Assembly (NCBI GenBank): GCA_023389425.1
Contig: JAEWEK010000024.1
Coordinates: 1-11,908 of the forward strand
Origin: Pseudomonadota bacterium
GTDB lineage: Bacteria > Pseudomonadota > Gammaproteobacteria > Burkholderiales > Burkholderiaceae_D
DNA length: 11,908 nt
Reading direction: 5' to 3'
The translations under genes and the position numbers were made by a program. This document shows positions 1 to 7,252 of the stretch, one piece after another. Below the pieces are notes generated by a model. The model did not search any database. It was not told the DNA's origin and saw only the letters and a program-made list of their open reading frames with translations. Position 1 is the first letter of the stretch. Each line of letters starts with the position of its first letter.

Positions 1-99
1 ACGATGTCCGCGCTCGAATACCTCCGTGCCCGCGACGTGTCGTCCCAGGTGATTTGCCGCGTGATGCTGGAGCCGCACCGGCGGCGCGCCCGTTCCTGA
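1..99 (+). CDS. C-terminal fragment of an unrecognised protein
   Basis: An open frame enters from the left edge in frame 1 and ends at TGA 97-99, giving 32 residues that finish in an arginine-rich tail (HRRRARS). The codons are G/C-rich at the third position, as in the clear genes here, and non-coding, lower-GC DNA begins right after the stop. That favours a real gene end. I do not recognise the family from so short a piece and assign no function. It could also be a chance open frame, because the first part of the gene lies outside the window. Confidence 0.4.
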   Translation, partial: TMSALEYLRARDVSSQVICRVMLEPHRRRARS

Positions 100-178
100 A
101 AAGTTGCCTGCGAGGTGGGAAAATCGATGCAAAAAATGCACGGTTTCGCCCCGCATTTCCAGCCTTCCCCGTCCCCCC

Positions 179-187
179 TTATACACA
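179..187 (+). promoter_or_regulatory. Isolated DnaA box
   Basis: TTATACACA matches the DnaA-box consensus TTATNCACA exactly. It stands alone at the left end of copy A, about 150 bases from the triad. The equivalent place in copy B (2669-2677) reads TTATCCCCC and no longer fits, so this box is specific to copy A. Confidence 0.5.
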
Positions 188-341
188 AAGATTTCCTTTT
201 TTTAACACTGTACCTTTTTTGTGGAAGCGGCCAAGCGGCGTTTCCAAGTGCTTGATTTTACGGGGTGTCCGATCTGCCCGCGCAACAGGCATTTTGTTGA
301 AACGCGCGCCAGATGTGGCTTCCCGGCTGTCAAGAGGGGCA

Positions 342-376
342 TTTTCCACATCGTTATCCACAGTCTTTGTGGATAT
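342..376 (+). promoter_or_regulatory. DnaA-box triad, copy A
   Basis: Three 9-mers match the relaxed DnaA consensus TTWTNCACA: TTTTCCACA (342-350, plus), TTATCCACA (354-362, plus, identical to the strongest E. coli-type box) and TGTGGATAT (368-376, which reads ATATCCACA on the minus strand, one base off). Gaps are 3 and 5 bases. The second and third boxes form a perfect 8-base inverted repeat, TATCCACA/TGTGGATA, around a 5-base spacer. A T/A-rich stretch (379-394) follows. Binding by DnaA is inferred from motif match and clustering. Confidence 0.65.
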
Positions 377-491
377 CCGAAAAAATCCTTTAAAACCACG
401 AACTTGGCGATCCCGGCGGGTCCGCACAATGTGCGCTGGCGTACTGACAACCGAAAGTATTCTTGAGCGAAAACAAAGAGTGATTTCGCAA

Positions 492-520
492 TTTATGCTT
501 GCGTCGAGCCACTGTATAAC
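492..520 (+). promoter_or_regulatory. Putative helicase promoter
   Basis: TATAAC (515-520) resembles a -10 hexamer. TTTATG (492-497) is a weak -35 match at a 17-base spacing. Transcription would start near 527, giving a leader of about 28 bases before the ATG at 556. The -10 lies inside the LexA box, the expected geometry for repression. The -35 is poor, so the exact promoter is uncertain. Confidence 0.35.
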
Positions 521-528
521 TGTACAGT
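511..528 (+). promoter_or_regulatory. LexA (SOS) box upstream of the helicase
   Basis: The site ACTGTATAACTGTACAGT fits the LexA operator CTGT-N8-ACAG exactly (CTGT 512-515, ACAG 524-527). Its arms ACTGTA and TACAGT are perfect 6-base inverted repeats. It sits 27 bases before the helicase start and covers the putative -10. In related bacteria, helicases of this class such as uvrD are LexA-regulated. Damage-inducible expression is therefore a strong inference, but not shown. Confidence 0.8.
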
Positions 529-555
529 CGCGTTACCCGATCCACCGCTCCCGCC

Positions 556-2640
556 ATGCACGCCGCCACCGCCACGCCCGCCGCCGATGATCCTTTCGCT
601 GCCCTGAACCCGCAGCAGCGCGCGGCCGTCGAGCATGACGTCGGCAATGCCGAGCCGCGCCCGCTGCTGGTGGTGGCCGGCGCCGGATCCGGCAAGACCA
701 ATACGCTGGCGCACCGCGTGGCGCGCCTGATCGGCAGCGGCGCCGACTCGCAGCGCATCCTGCTGCTGACCTTCTCGCGCCGCGCCGCCACCGAGATGAC
801 CCAGCGCGCCGGCAGCGTGCTGCAAAGGACCATGGGCCTGGCGCTGTCGCGGGCGCCTGCCACGCTGCCGTGGGCCGGCACCTTCCACGCCATCGGTGCG
901 CGCCTGCTGCGCGAATACGCCGGCCATATCGGCCTGGACGAATCCTTCACCATCCACGACCGCAGCGATTCCGAAGACCTGATGGGCCTCGTGCGCCACG
1001 AGATCGGCCTGACGCAGGGCCAGAAGCGCTTTCCGCTGAAGGGCACCTGCCTGTCGATCTACTCGCGTGCCGTCAACAGCCGCGATCCGCTGGATGTGGT
1101 GTTGAAGACCACCTTCCCGTGGTGCGCGGAGTGGGAGGAGCAGCTCAAGACCCTGTTCGGCGCCTATGTCGACGCCAAGCAGGAACAGAACGTGCTCGAT
1201 TACGACGACCTGCTGCTGTTCTGGGCCGAGATGGCGGCCGATCCCGAGCTCGGTGTGGAGATCGGCGCCCGCTTCGACCACGTGCTGGTCGACGAATACC
1301 AGGACACCAACCGGCTGCAGGCGGCGATCATCCAGGGGATGAAGCCGGACGGGCGCGGCGTGATGGTGGTGGGCGACGACGCGCAGTCGATCTATTCCTT
1401 CCGCGGCGCCACGGTGCGCAACATCCTCGACTTCCCGCAGCAGTTCTCGCGCCCGGCCGAAGTGATTACGCTGGACCGCAACTACCGTTCGACCCAGCCC
1501 ATCCTCGACGCTTCCAATGCCCTCATCGAACAGGCGCTGGAGCGCCACGCCAAGCAGCTGTGGACCGACAAGCACTCGTCCGGCAAGCCGCAGCTGGTGC
1601 TGATCCCGGACGAAGCGGAGCAGGCGCGCTGGGTCTGCAAGCGCATCCTCGAACACCGCGAGGCCGGCATCCCGCTGACGCAGCAGGCGGTGCTGTTTCG
1701 CGCCGCCAGCCACAGCGCCGCGCTGGAGCTGGAACTCATGCGCCGCAATATCCCCTTCGTGAAGTTCGGCGGCCTGAAATTCCTGGAGGCGGCGCATATC
1801 AAGGACGTGCTGGCGGTGCTGCGCTTCGCCCAGAACCCCAGCGGGCGCATGGCGGGCTTCCGCGTGGCGCAGATGATCCCGGGGATCGGCCCGGCCACCG
1901 CCACGCGCCTGCTCGATAGCGTGAGCGAGGCCGCCGATCCTTCCGACGCCGTCGAAGCCTTCGAGCCGCCCGCGCGCTGCAAGGAAGACTGGCAGCAGTT
2001 CGTCGCGCTGTACCGGGCGCTGCGCGCGCCGGGCCTGCGCTGGCCGGGCGACATCGAGCTGGTGAAGAACTGGTACCTGCCGCACCTGGAGCGCATGCAC
2101 GACGACCCGCAGGTGCGCGCCGCCGACGTCGAACAGCTGGCGGCGCTGGCCGGCGGCTACGGCTCGCGCGAGAGCTTCCTGGCCGAGATCACGCTCGACC
2201 CGCCGGAAGCGACCAGCGACCGCGCCGGGCCGCCGCTGCTGGACGAGGATTACCTGATCCTGTCGACCATCCATTCGTCCAAGGGGCAGGAATGGCGCTC
2301 GGTGCACGTGCTGAACGTGGTGGACGGCTGCATCCCGTCCGACATGGCGACCGGCAGCATGGAAGAAATCGAGGAGGAGCGGCGCCTGCTGTACGTGGCG
2401 ATGACCCGCGCCCGCGAGCACCTGCAGCTGGTGGTGCCGAACAAATTCTTCATCAAGCAACAGGCGCAGATGGGCGACCGCCACGTGTACGCGCAGCGCA
2501 CCCGCTTCATCAGCCCGGCCATGTTGAAGCACTACGAGGAGTGCGTCTGGCTCGATGCGCAGACCGCCCACAGCCGCAAACCGATGCCGGAGTCGGTGCG
2601 CATGCTGGTCAGGGAGCGCGCCCGCAATGCCTGGAAGTGA
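556..2640 (+). CDS. UvrD/Rep-type SF1A ATP-dependent DNA helicase
   Basis: The 694-residue product is a superfamily 1A 3'-5' DNA helicase, about the length of Rep and UvrD. All expected motifs are present: Q motif LNPQQRAAV (17-25), Walker A AGAGSGKT (41-48), motif II DEYQDTN (246-252), motif III GDDAQSIYSFRGA (273-285), motif IV LDRNYRST (306-313), an IPGIG element in the 2B region (441-445), motif V STIHSSKGQEW (570-580) and motif VI VAMTRAREH (614-622). It should therefore be catalytically competent and act on DNA in the cytoplasm, in repair or fork processing. The ATG at 556 places the Q motif near the N terminus and follows the LexA box; there is no clear Shine-Dalgarno, so a leader-poor start is possible. 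Whether it is the main UvrD, Rep or an extra paralogue cannot be settled here, so no symbol is given. DnaA-box elements flank it on both sides. Confidence 0.93.
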   Translation: MHAATATPAADDPFAALNPQQRAAVEHDVGNAEPRPLLVVAGAGSGKTNTLAHRVARLIGSGADSQRILLLTFSRRAATEMTQRAGSVLQRTMGLALSRAPATLPWAGTFHAIGARLLREYAGHIGLDESFTIHDRSDSEDLMGLVRHEIGLTQGQKRFPLKGTCLSIYSRAVNSRDPLDVVLKTTFPWCAEWEEQLKTLFGAYVDAKQEQNVLDYDDLLLFWAEMAADPELGVEIGARFDHVLVDEYQDTNRLQAAIIQGMKPDGRGVMVVGDDAQSIYSFRGATVRNILDFPQQFSRPAEVITLDRNYRSTQPILDASNALIEQALERHAKQLWTDKHSSGKPQLVLIPDEAEQARWVCKRILEHREAGIPLTQQAVLFRAASHSAALELELMRRNIPFVKFGGLKFLEAAHIKDVLAVLRFAQNPSGRMAGFRVAQMIPGIGPATATRLLDSVSEAADPSDAVEAFEPPARCKEDWQQFVALYRALRAPGLRWPGDIELVKNWYLPHLERMHDDPQVRAADVEQLAALAGGYGSRESFLAEITLDPPEATSDRAGPPLLDEDYLILSTIHSSKGQEWRSVHVLNVVDGCIPSDMATGSMEEIEEERRLLYVAMTRAREHLQLVVPNKFFIKQQAQMGDRHVYAQRTRFISPAMLKHYEECVWLDAQTAHSRKPMPESVRMLVRERARNAWK

Positions 2641-2646
2641 AAAACG

Positions 2647-2668
2647 GTCGGCGGGGCTTTTTGCCGAC
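2647..2668 (+). terminator. Possible stem-loop terminator after the helicase
   Basis: GTCGGC (2647-2652) pairs with GCCGAC (2663-2668) across a 10-base loop, starting seven bases after the helicase stop. The T-run (2658-2662) lies in the loop and no T-run follows the stem, so it is a poor intrinsic terminator. It is reported only because of its position. Confidence 0.22.
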
Positions 2669-2901
2669 TTATCCCCCGGTGTAGGATTTTGTAGGAATTT
2701 ACTGAGGGGGAATCTAGGACTGCGCCTCGTGGCGCTTGTAAGTCCTTGATTTTTAAGCTGCCGTTTTTTGCCTGCGGAATGGGCAAACTATCGGAACCCG
2801 CATGAAATCTGGGGTTCTGGCCTGTCAAGAGCCGCTTTTCCACATAGTTGTCCACATCTTTTGTGGATATCAAGAAATATCCAATCAAATCAGCGACTTG
2901 G
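2668..2901 (+). repeat. DnaA-box-rich element, copy B
   Basis: The second copy of the element at 178-407, in the same orientation. It has CTTAT (from 2668), CTTGATTTT (2745-2753), CTGTCAAGAG (2822-2831), the box triad (2836-2870) and ACTTGG (2896-2901). It fills the gap between the convergent helicase and HD-hydrolase genes and ends five bases before the hydrolase stop codon. It therefore cannot be the promoter of either neighbour. That suggests a chromosomal DNA-level role rather than transcription control. Confidence 0.65.
2836..2870 (+). promoter_or_regulatory. DnaA-box triad, copy B
   Basis: TTTTCCACA (2836-2844, plus), TTGTCCACA (2848-2856, plus, one base from the consensus TTATCCACA) and TGTGGATAT (2862-2870, minus-oriented box). 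Gaps of 3 and 5 bases are the same as in copy A. Thirty of 35 positions match copy A: the first and third boxes are identical, the second differs at one base, and the other four differences are in the spacers. The second and third boxes keep a 6-base inverted repeat (TCCACA/TGTGGA). Confidence 0.65.
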
Positions 2902-2906
2902 CTGGA

Positions 2907-3536
2907 TTATCTTGCAGTTTGGATACGTTTCTGTAGTTCATGTAACTGCTCAAGAAAACGCTCGGCGGCCAGGGCCGGCGGCCAGGGTTCCCACGGCTGG
3001 CCGCCGTACAGGGCCGCCAGCGGATCGTCGGCCAGCACCGGCGAGTGGATCTTGAGGGTGCGGCGCACTTCCTGTTCCGACCAGCCGGCCACGTGCACCG
3101 CCTCGCTGGCCGCCGCGCTGCGGTCGGCCTGCTTGTGGCGGCGATGCTCCTGCGGCGTCCACGAGGGCAGGCAGTAGCGCAGGAAGACGGCGTGTTCGAG
3201 GCGCTGGGTCAGGTCGCGGAAGCCGTCGCCGAGGAAGGGCTTGATGACCGAGATCGCGTCGAAGCCGAGCAGGCCTTCCTCGGCATCGTGCAGCAGCTCG
3301 CGCAGCGCGAATTCGGCCGACAGGGCAGGCGATTCGGCCTGGCGCAGCAGCATCACCATGATCGAATGCTGGGCCACGGACAGCGGCAGCGGCCACGCTG
3401 AATGCCCGCCCCAGCGATAGGTGCGGGCCAGGCCGAGCGCCAGGTCGGCGTCGTCCCAGTCGAAGGGGGTGGGGTCGAGCAGGTCGAGTCGTTTGCCCGA
3501 AGGCATGCGCACCCAGGCGCGCACCGGCGAGGTCAT
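2907..3536 (-). CDS. HD-domain metal-dependent phosphohydrolase (YfbR-like)
   Basis: This 209-residue cytoplasmic protein carries HD-superfamily metal ligands: H57 in SVAQHSIMV, the H83-D84 pair in ELLHDAEE, and D138 in KQADRSA. RW (41-42) and the following GGH resemble the substrate-side loop of the YfbR/COG1896 group, which includes 5'-deoxynucleotidases. It probably hydrolyses a nucleotide or other phosphomonoester, but the substrate cannot be read from sequence. The ATG at 3536 gives full domain coverage; the Shine-Dalgarno is weak. A TAGAAT-like -10 lies upstream on the minus strand (3569-3574) without a clear -35. The gene converges with the helicase, with element copy B between them, and is divergent from the FAD oxidoreductase operon. 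Family call firm, function unassigned. Confidence 0.82.
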   Translation of the reverse strand: MTSPVRAWVRMPSGKRLDLLDPTPFDWDDADLALGLARTYRWGGHSAWPLPLSVAQHSIMVMLLRQAESPALSAEFALRELLHDAEEGLLGFDAISVIKPFLGDGFRDLTQRLEHAVFLRYCLPSWTPQEHRRHKQADRSAAASEAVHVAGWSEQEVRRTLKIHSPVLADDPLAALYGGQPWEPWPPALAAERFLEQLHELQKRIQTAR

Positions 3537-3663
3537 CAGGAAACTTGGTCGTTCATCGTCATGTCTTGATTCTACACATCGCCACGCAAGCGAGCAGCAA
3601 GCTTGATGTAGGCAAACATCTGTCTAGATCGCCGACAATACACTGGCCTGAGAGCAATGTTGC

Positions 3664-3670
3664 GGGAGGG
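3664..3670 (+). promoter_or_regulatory. Ribosome binding site deciding the oxidoreductase start
   Basis: GGGAGGG lies four bases before the ATG at 3675. An in-frame ATG at 3657 sits upstream of this purine run and would add six residues before the FAD-binding fold. The later start is preferred. Confidence 0.6.
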
Positions 3671-3674
3671 GCGC

Positions 3675-5714
3675 ATGGCACAGGTGCAGAAGATCGCTGT
3701 CCTCGGCGGCGGCGCCGGATCCCTGGCCGCCGCCTTTTACCTGAGCGCACAGCCGGGCTGGCGCGGGCGCTACGAGATCACCGTCTACCAGCAGGGCTGG
3801 CGCCTCGGCGGCAAGGGCGCCAGCGGACGCAACGCGCTTTTCGGCCAGCGCATCGAGGAACACGGCCTGCACATCTGGTTCGGCCACTACGCCAACGCGT
3901 TTTCGATGATGCGCGCGGCCTACGCGGAGCTCGGGCGCAAGCAGGATGCGCCGCTCGCCAGCTGGGACGCCGCCTTCCGGCCGCAGGACTACATCGCCCT
4001 GGCTGAACAGGATGCCGCTGGCTGGCATCCGTGGAAGCTGGTGCTGCCGCGGCGGCCGGGCGAACCGGGCACCGGCAGCGATCCGCTGACGCCATGGGCG
4101 CTGGCGCTGGAAGTCATCCGCTGGCTGCCGCGCTGGCAGACCGACCTGCAGGCCGGCGCCGCCGAGCGCTTGCGGACCCTGGCCGAAGGCCTGCCCGCCG
4201 ACGCGCGCGTCCACGGCATGGCGGACCGCGCAGCGCTTGCGGCGGCGCTGGAGCGTCTTGGCGCGGAAGCCGATGCCGCCGCCTTCAGCGCCGGCAAGCT
4301 CGAACACGCCCTGGTTGGACTGTCCATCGCCCGCACCGTGCTGAAGGGGATGCTGGCCGACGGCGTGTTCGCGCAGGGCTTCGACGCGATCAACAACGAG
4401 GATTTCCGCGCATGGCTGCGGCGCCACGGCGGCGATCCGGCGCTGTGCGTGGACAGCACGCCGGTGCGCGCGCTGTACGAGCTGCTGTTCGCCTTCGAGG
4501 ACGGCGATCCGGCGCGCCCGAATGTGGAGGCGGGCACCGCGCTGCGCTGGATGCTGCGCATGGGCTTTGCGTACCGCGGCAGCGTCATGTGGCGCATGAG
4601 CGCGGGAATGGGCGATGCGGTGTTCGCGCCCTTGTACCGGGTGCTGGCGGCGCGCGGTGTCCGCTTCGAATTCTTCCACCGGGTCGACGCGCTGCTGCCC
4701 GACGGCGGCGCCATCGGCGCGGTACACCTGACCGAACAGGCGGCACTCATGTTCGGCGAATACGATCCGCTGGTCGACGTGAAAGGCCTGCCGTGCTGGC
4801 CGTCCGAGCCGCGCTGGGAGCAGCTCGATCCCGCCCAGGCCATGCTGCTGCGCGAGGGGCAGGTCGACCTGGAGTCGTGGTACAGCGACTGGCCCGCGGC
4901 CTACCGCCAGGCCTTTGGGCGCGACCTGCCGCGGCGCGTGCTGCGCCGTGGGCGCGACTTCGATCACGTGGTGTTCGGCATCCCTGTCGCGTCGCTGCCG
5001 CTGGTGGCGCCGCTGGTGCTCGACGCCAGCCCGGCGCTGCGCGCCACGGCCAGCCGCCTGCGCGCCATCCCCACCCAGGCCTTCCAGGCGTGGTTCGACC
5101 ACGACCTGGCGGCACTGGGCTGGACCGACCGGCCCAACGGCCAGCAGCCGGTATTGACCGGCTTCAGCCATCCCTACGACACCTGGGCGCCGATGGACCA
5201 GGTGCTGGCGCGCGAGGATTGGCCGGGCACCGAACGGCCGGCGGGCGTATCCTATTTCTGCGGCGTGTTCCCGGGCGCCGGGCTGCCGCCGCAATCCGAC
5301 CGCGGCTATCCGGAGCGCGCCGCCGAGCAGGCCAGGGTGAACGCCTTCGCGCTGCTGGATTCGCGCATCGGCGCGCTGTGGCCGGCAGCAAAGGGCGGTT
5401 TTCCGTGGGACTGGCTGCACGACCCGCAGCACGGCGCCGGCACCGACCGCTTCAAGCGCCAGTTCTGGCGCGCGAACGTCGATCCGTCCGAACGCTACGT
5501 GCTGTCGGTGGCGGGCAGCGGAGGCTATCGGGTGGCGGCCGGCGGCTCGGGCCTGTCGAACCTGTATCTCGCGGGCGACTGGCTGCGTACCGGACTGGAT
5601 TGCGGCTGCGTGGAAGCGGCCGTGATGGGCGGAATGCAGGCATCGCGCGCGTTGTCGGGTTATCCTCGCGTCATCGAGGGCGAAAGTGATTTCCCTGCGG
5701 GGGAGAATGCATGA
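3675..5714 (+). CDS. FAD-dependent oxidoreductase, phytoene-desaturase/amine-oxidase-like
   Basis: The 679-residue protein begins with a dinucleotide-binding fold: beta strand KIAVL, GGGAGS (11-16), then VYQQGWRLGGKG (37-48), the second FAD-contact region typical of phytoene desaturases and flavin amine oxidases. EHGLHIWFGHYANAF (62-76) recalls the conserved block after it in COG3349-type proteins. The C terminus has the matching FAD signature, NLYLAGDW (629-636), then TGLDCGCVEAAVMGG. It lacks a signal peptide and is much longer than typical carotenoid desaturases (about 500 residues), with an extended middle region. A redox reaction on a lipid or isoprenoid-like substrate is plausible, but the substrate is unknown. 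No carotenoid or hopanoid gene is nearby. Its stop overlaps the glpD start, so the two are probably co-translated. FAD binding is confident, the reaction is not. Confidence 0.8.
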   Translation: MAQVQKIAVLGGGAGSLAAAFYLSAQPGWRGRYEITVYQQGWRLGGKGASGRNALFGQRIEEHGLHIWFGHYANAFSMMRAAYAELGRKQDAPLASWDAAFRPQDYIALAEQDAAGWHPWKLVLPRRPGEPGTGSDPLTPWALALEVIRWLPRWQTDLQAGAAERLRTLAEGLPADARVHGMADRAALAAALERLGAEADAAAFSAGKLEHALVGLSIARTVLKGMLADGVFAQGFDAINNEDFRAWLRRHGGDPALCVDSTPVRALYELLFAFEDGDPARPNVEAGTALRWMLRMGFAYRGSVMWRMSAGMGDAVFAPLYRVLAARGVRFEFFHRVDALLPDGGAIGAVHLTEQAALMFGEYDPLVDVKGLPCWPSEPRWEQLDPAQAMLLREGQVDLESWYSDWPAAYRQAFGRDLPRRVLRRGRDFDHVVFGIPVASLPLVAPLVLDASPALRATASRLRAIPTQAFQAWFDHDLAALGWTDRPNGQQPVLTGFSHPYDTWAPMDQVLAREDWPGTERPAGVSYFCGVFPGAGLPPQSDRGYPERAAEQARVNAFALLDSRIGALWPAAKGGFPWDWLHDPQHGAGTDRFKRQFWRANVDPSERYVLSVAGSGGYRVAAGGSGLSNLYLAGDWLRTGLDCGCVEAAVMGGMQASRALSGYPRVIEGESDFPAGENA

Positions 5715-7246
5715 ACGGGAATGCCAACCGTATCGAATGCGATGTGCTGGTGGTCGGCGGCGGCATCAATGGCGTGGGCATCGCGCGCGACGCCGCCGGG
5801 CGCGGCCTGCGCGTGGTGCTGTGCGAGAAGGACGATCTCGGCGCCCACACCTCGTCCGCCTCCAGCAAGCTGATTCACGGCGGCCTGCGCTACCTGGAGC
5901 ATTTCGCGTTCGGGCTGGTGCGCAAGTCGCTGGGCGAGCGCGAGGTGCTGCTCAAGAGCGCGCCGCACATCATGCGCCCGCTGCGCTTCGTGATGCCGCA
6001 CGATAGCGGCCAGCGTCCCGCATGGCTGATCCGCGCCGGGCTGCTGCTGTACGACCGCCTGGCGCCGCGCGAATTCTTGCCCGGCTCGGAATCGGTCGAG
6101 CTGCCGCGCCACCCTGCCGGCAAGCCGCTCAAGCGCCGGTTCGGGCGCGGCTTCGTGTACTCGGATGGCTGGGTCGACGACGCCCGGCTGGTGGTGCTGA
6201 ACGCGCTCGACGCCAGCGAGCGCGGCGCCACCATCATGCCGCACACCCTGTGCCGCGCGATCGAGCGCCACCCGGGCCACTGGTCGGCCACGCTGCGGCA
6301 GGCCGATGGATACACGCGGGTCAACGCGCGCTGCCTGGTCAATGCCACCGGGCCGTGGGCCGCGCGCTTCCTCCAGGGCGCCACCGGCTCGGTGCCGTCG
6401 GCGCTGCGGCTCATCAAGGGCAGCCACATCGTGGTGCCGCGCCTGTTCGACCATCAGTTCGCCTACCTGTTCCAGCACCCGGATGGGCGCATCGTGTTCG
6501 CCATTCCCTACGAAGCTGCGTTTACACTGATCGGCACCACCGACATCGACTACCAGGGCGATCTCGACAAGGTCGCCATCACCAACGACGAAATCGCCTA
6601 TCTGTGCCAGTTGGTGAATCGCTATTTCGTGCGCCAGATCGGACCGGCCGACGTGGTGTGGAGCTATGCCGGGGTGCGGCCGCTGCTCGAGGATTTGTCC
6701 GGCAAGGCTTCCGCCGTCACCCGCGACTTCCGGCTCGAACGCGACATGCGCGGGGCGCCGCTGCTGTCCGTCTTCGGCGGCAAGATCACCACCTATCGCA
6801 AGCTCGCCGAACAGGCGGTGGACTGGATCGCGCCCACGCTGGGCCGCAAGGCCGGGCCGTGGACCGCGCAGGCATGCCTGCCGGGCGGCGACCTGCTCGG
6901 GCCGCAGCCGGCCAGCCGCGCGGTGCAGGAGTTCGAGCAGTGGACGCGGCGCCAGCAAGCTGCCTGGCCGTGGCTGCCGGCGCCGCTGGTGGCGCGCTAC
7001 GCCCGCGCCTACGGCACCTTGATGGACGTGCTGCTGGCCGGACGCGGTTCGATCGAGCAGATGGGGGAGGAAATCGTGCCGGGGCTGTTCGAAGCCGAAG
7101 CGGAATACCTGTGCCGGCACGAATGGGCGAGGAGCGCCGAGGATATCCTGTGGCGCCGCTCCAAACTGGGGCTGCACCTGCCGCCGGGCAGCGCGGGCCG
7201 GCTTGACGCCTGGCTGGCGGCGCGGCACGCGGCGCAGGAAACCTAG
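5711..7246 (+). CDS. glpD: Glycerol-3-phosphate dehydrogenase (aerobic, FAD)
   Basis: GlpD oxidises sn-glycerol-3-phosphate to dihydroxyacetone phosphate at the inner face of the membrane and passes electrons to quinone. The 511-residue product is close to the E. coli length. It shows the FAD-binding GGGINGVG (16-23), the family signature SSKLIHGGLRYLE (51-63), GTTDIDYQGD (275-284), GVRPLLED (321-328) and GGKITTYRKLAE (356-367) before the C-terminal domain. The ATG lies within ATGA (5711-5714), overlapping the stop of the upstream flavoprotein, with GGGGGAGA (5699-5706) as ribosome binding site. This indicates an operon and translational coupling. No glpF, glpK or glpR is beside it, so it is separated from the usual glycerol genes within this window. 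It ends six bases before the stop of the convergent aminopeptidase gene. Confidence 0.95.
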   Translation: MNGNANRIECDVLVVGGGINGVGIARDAAGRGLRVVLCEKDDLGAHTSSASSKLIHGGLRYLEHFAFGLVRKSLGEREVLLKSAPHIMRPLRFVMPHDSGQRPAWLIRAGLLLYDRLAPREFLPGSESVELPRHPAGKPLKRRFGRGFVYSDGWVDDARLVVLNALDASERGATIMPHTLCRAIERHPGHWSATLRQADGYTRVNARCLVNATGPWAARFLQGATGSVPSALRLIKGSHIVVPRLFDHQFAYLFQHPDGRIVFAIPYEAAFTLIGTTDIDYQGDLDKVAITNDEIAYLCQLVNRYFVRQIGPADVVWSYAGVRPLLEDLSGKASAVTRDFRLERDMRGAPLLSVFGGKITTYRKLAEQAVDWIAPTLGRKAGPWTAQACLPGGDLLGPQPASRAVQEFEQWTRRQQAAWPWLPAPLVARYARAYGTLMDVLLAGRGSIEQMGEEIVPGLFEAEAEYLCRHEWARSAEDILWRRSKLGLHLPPGSAGRLDAWLAARHAAQET

Positions 7247-7252
7247 GGAATC

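Larger units (their letters stand above)
178..407 (+). repeat. DnaA-box-rich element, copy A
   Basis: A diverged direct repeat of 2668-2901. Shared landmarks, in order, are CTTAT (from 178), CTTGATTTT (251-259), CTGTCAAGAG (327-336), a triad of DnaA boxes (342-376) and ACTTGG (402-407). The distance from CTTGATTTT to the first box is 91 bases in both copies. The gap from the last box to ACTTGG is 25 bases in both. Sequence between landmarks is poorly conserved, so this is either an old duplication or two sites held by the same binding constraints. It lies upstream of the helicase promoter. Confidence 0.65.
100..555. other. Non-coding region between the left-edge gene and the helicase
   Basis: This 456-base stretch is richer in A/T than the flanking genes and has homopolymer runs, such as the T-rich run at 197-203. 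Frames crossing it have no recognisable domain. It contains DnaA-box element copy A (178-407), a small dyad CGCAC-AAT-GTGCG (423-435), and the SOS operator with a putative promoter just before the helicase (492-528). I see no tRNA, rRNA or convincing terminator in it. Confidence 0.7.

Noticed and set aside
178..555. Chromosomal origin oriC
   Set aside because: There are DnaA boxes and some A/T-rich sequence, but no dnaA/dnaN/gyrB/rpmH neighbours and no clear unwinding-element repeats, and a second copy lies 2.5 kb away. A secondary DnaA-binding site is more likely.
54..590. A 178-codon plus-strand frame across the helicase upstream region
   Set aside because: It runs through the DnaA-box element and LexA box, has coding-unlike base composition and no domain, and overlaps the helicase start.
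493..2571. A 692-codon open frame on the minus strand opposite the helicase
   Set aside because: It mirrors the helicase in high-GC DNA, has His/Arg/Gln-rich composition and no domain. The plus-strand frame contains all SF1 motifs.
178..2901. A composite transposon with the helicase between direct repeats
   Set aside because: No transposase, terminal inverted repeats or target duplication is visible, and the repeats have diverged except at binding-site-like landmarks.
3624..7228. Long minus-strand frames opposite the oxidoreductase and glpD (3624-5432 and 5660-7228)
   Set aside because: They are shadows of strongly biased coding sequence, low-complexity Arg/Ala/Gly-rich, with no ribosome binding site or recognisable motif.
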